Assembly (NCBI RefSeq): GCF_013408245.1
Contig: NZ_JACBYS010000007.1
Coordinates: forward strand, 62,001-126,000
Length of the DNA: 64,000 bases
Source of the DNA: Duganella sp. 1224
GTDB taxonomy: Bacteria; Pseudomonadota; Gammaproteobacteria; Burkholderiales; Burkholderiaceae_D
Reading direction: 5' to 3'
Positions 62,765 to 64,000 of the stretch are shown here, in pieces. A program made the translations under genes and the position numbers. Within the stretch, counting starts at the first letter, position 1. Every line of letters begins with the position of its first letter. Under the pieces are notes generated by a model, which had not been told where the DNA came from, searched no databases, and worked only from the letters and a program-made list of their open reading frames with translations.

Positions 62765-63082
62765 ATGAAAACTTTTACTAAAGCATTCGCCATCGCTCTG
62801 TTCAGCCTGCCCCTAATGGCCCAAGCCGCCGGCAAGTCCGCGTCCGCCGCCATGCAGGTCAGCTTTGAGGTCAAGGAAGCCTGCACCGTGCAAACCAGCG
62901 CCGGCACCGCCGCTGCCGCCAACCAGACCCGCCAGGCCGCGCCGTCCGTCGCCTGCCAGCTGAAAACCCCTTACCTGATGACCCGTACCCCGTCCAGGCT
63001 GACCGGCGTCACCAGCACCACCGCCCAGACCGGCGCCATCCAGCAGGAAACCGGCAGCGGCGAATGGACCATCACCTTCTGA
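62765..63082 (+). CDS. Small exported protein, 105 aa
   Basis: A signal peptide (1-21, MKTFTKAFAIALFSLPLMAQ) is followed by a strand, AAMQVSFEVKEACTVQTSAG, which resembles the first beta strand and Cys of spore-coat-U pilus subunits. The rest (about 60 residues) is too short for a full SCPU fold. Two Cys residues (about 39 and 60) could pair. No clear ribosome site precedes the ATG. It is convergent with the Csu-like gene, 16 bases apart. Function unknown. Confidence 0.6.
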   Translation: MKTFTKAFAIALFSLPLMAQAAGKSASAAMQVSFEVKEACTVQTSAGTAAAANQTRQAAPSVACQLKTPYLMTRTPSRLTGVTSTTAQTGAIQQETGSGEWTITF

Positions 63083-63098
63083 CCCCGCCGCGCGGCCG

Positions 63099-64000
63099 TC
63101 AGAACCAGACGGTCGCCACCACCGTATCCTTGTAATCCCCCGGCGACGGCGTGGTCTGCGCCGGCACCATCCCGAACACCGTCTGACTCCTGGTCGTGCC
63201 ATCCCCGGTGCCGCTCACCGCCACCGTGCCGCCGCTGCCGTCGCCCAGGCTGGCGCCGTCCAGCGTGTTGGAAATCTGGTAAGCCACCAGGTCGCTGGCG
63301 GCCGTTTTGATCATCTTGCGCGCGCCGATCGTGTTGCCGGGCGTGCTGCCGGCCGAGAACGTGATGCGGTAGGCGGTGTTCTTGCTGCAGCGCGTGGTCA
63401 GCGTCGACGTCGTCCGTATCGGGCTGGTCAGCAGGCTGCTGTTGGGGAACACCAGGTTGCCAACGTTGATGTCGCAATCGTTGATGACGGCGGCGCTGAC
63501 CTGGAACGGCATCGCCACCGACGTGCCCAGCAGGCAGCTGCCGGTGCCGGTCAGGAAAAAGATGTAACGCATCAGCACGCTGCCGCCGCCGAAGTCGGAC
63601 GTGAAACTGAGGTTGTCCGGGCCGACATCCATCGCCGCCAGCGTGGCGTCCGCGTTGAGCTTGCCGTACAGGTTGACGTCCTGCGCCAGCGCGCCGACGC
63701 CGCCGCTCTTGGTCAGCGTGAACTGGATGACGTTGGCGGCCGTGTCGCTGCCGGCCCAGCCGCCCCACACCTTGGCCGCCGCGTAGCTGGTGTCGGTGTA
63801 CAGGTTGTAGTTGACGCGCTTGCCGCCATTGGCCAGCTGGCGCGGCACATTGGCGTTGGCATTGCTGTTGCCCGAGCCGCCGCCCAGGTACAGGCACACC
63901 GTGACGTTGGGGAACAGCAGGCTGGTGGTGAAGGCGGTCCAGGTGCAGGTCACCTTGAAATTGGCGTTGACGTAAGCGTCGGCGCTGGTGATCGAGCTGA
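63099..64000 (-). CDS. Two-domain spore-coat-U (Csu-type) pilus protein, 5' truncated
   Basis: The frame is open to the window edge, so the start lies beyond it; 300 residues are visible. The second SCPU domain is complete (from FQVSAAVINDCDINVGNLVF, including TSTLTTRCSKNTAYRITFSA, to the terminal DTVVATVWF). The portion before it is the end of a first domain (YFLTGTGSC-like Cys, TDTSYAAAKVWG). A two-domain subunit at the end of an operon resembles CsuE tip adhesins of chaperone-usher archaic pili. The usher and chaperone would lie past 64000. Confidence 0.82.
   Translation of the reverse strand, partial: SSITSADAYVNANFKVTCTWTAFTTSLLFPNVTVCLYLGGGSGNSNANANVPRQLANGGKRVNYNLYTDTSYAAAKVWGGWAGSDTAANVIQFTLTKSGGVGALAQDVNLYGKLNADATLAAMDVGPDNLSFTSDFGGGSVLMRYIFFLTGTGSCLLGTSVAMPFQVSAAVINDCDINVGNLVFPNSSLLTSPIRTTSTLTTRCSKNTAYRITFSAGSTPGNTIGARKMIKTAASDLVAYQISNTLDGASLGDGSGGTVAVSGTGDGTTRSQTVFGMVPAQTTPSPGDYKDTVVATVWF

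Overview
The window comes from a GC-rich betaproteobacterium, most likely the Massilia/Duganella/Pseudoduganella part of Oxalobacteraceae. This is inferred from four things: codon and base composition, a PhaM-type polyhydroxyalkanoate granule protein, a PEP-CTERM exoprotein, and short palindromic repeats of the gggtctgacccc and ggggacagaccacg types (their link to this family is from memory). I see no rRNA, tRNA, insertion sequence, prophage or CRISPR array. It reads as ordinary chromosome.

Layout. 1-8.2 kb: the end of an MshQ-like DUF6701 protein, a dienelactone hydrolase, a small membrane protein, a thioesterase, a DUF3016 protein, a Tat-exported PhoX-type phosphatase, a PQQ-type sugar dehydrogenase, a LysR regulator and a lipoprotein with a cyclic-nucleotide-binding-like fold. 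8.1-15.7 kb: two exported hydrolases, a 110-bp palindrome, a degenerate LuxR-type regulator, an AraC regulator, a TetR regulator divergent from an NTF2-like gene with operators inside both promoters, a chemoreceptor and a NarL-type response regulator. 15.9-26.4 kb: aldehyde dehydrogenase, CMD-family protein, a periplasmic-propeller histidine kinase, a quinone reductase with a partner of unknown function, an RpfG-like HD-GYP protein, an exported DUF62 protein and a third exported hydrolase. 26.4-34.4 kb: a coiled-coil protein, a GAF histidine kinase, a PEP-CTERM protein and a CHASE-GAF-GGDEF diguanylate cyclase.

34.4-50.2 kb: queC diverges from tamA-tamB (outer-membrane/translocation module). 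Then come an unreported-looking 37-codon Pro/Asp-rich small ORF, an S9 peptidase, a DUF1453-like membrane protein, and a complete mksF-mksE-mksB operon encoding a MukBEF-like condensin. No nuclease subunit (MksG/JetD) is visible beside it. 50.3-64 kb: tandem DUF3108 proteins, phaM, a histidine kinase with a receiver-TPR protein, a tag-mnmC pair in which the MnmC methyltransferase half is degenerate, a TPR-GAF-GGDEF cyclase, a DUF4142 protein, an HxlR regulator, a small exported protein and the start-truncated gene of a two-domain spore-coat-U (Csu-type) pilus subunit.

Themes: signalling is dense (four histidine kinases, five receiver-like proteins counting the degenerate one, two GGDEF enzymes with I-sites and one HD-GYP), along with envelope biogenesis (TamAB, DUF3108, Csu pilus, MshQ-like) and chromosome or granule organisation (MksBEF, PhaM). 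The most system-like locus is MksFEB. The best-resolved regulatory element is the TetR/NTF2 intergenic region.
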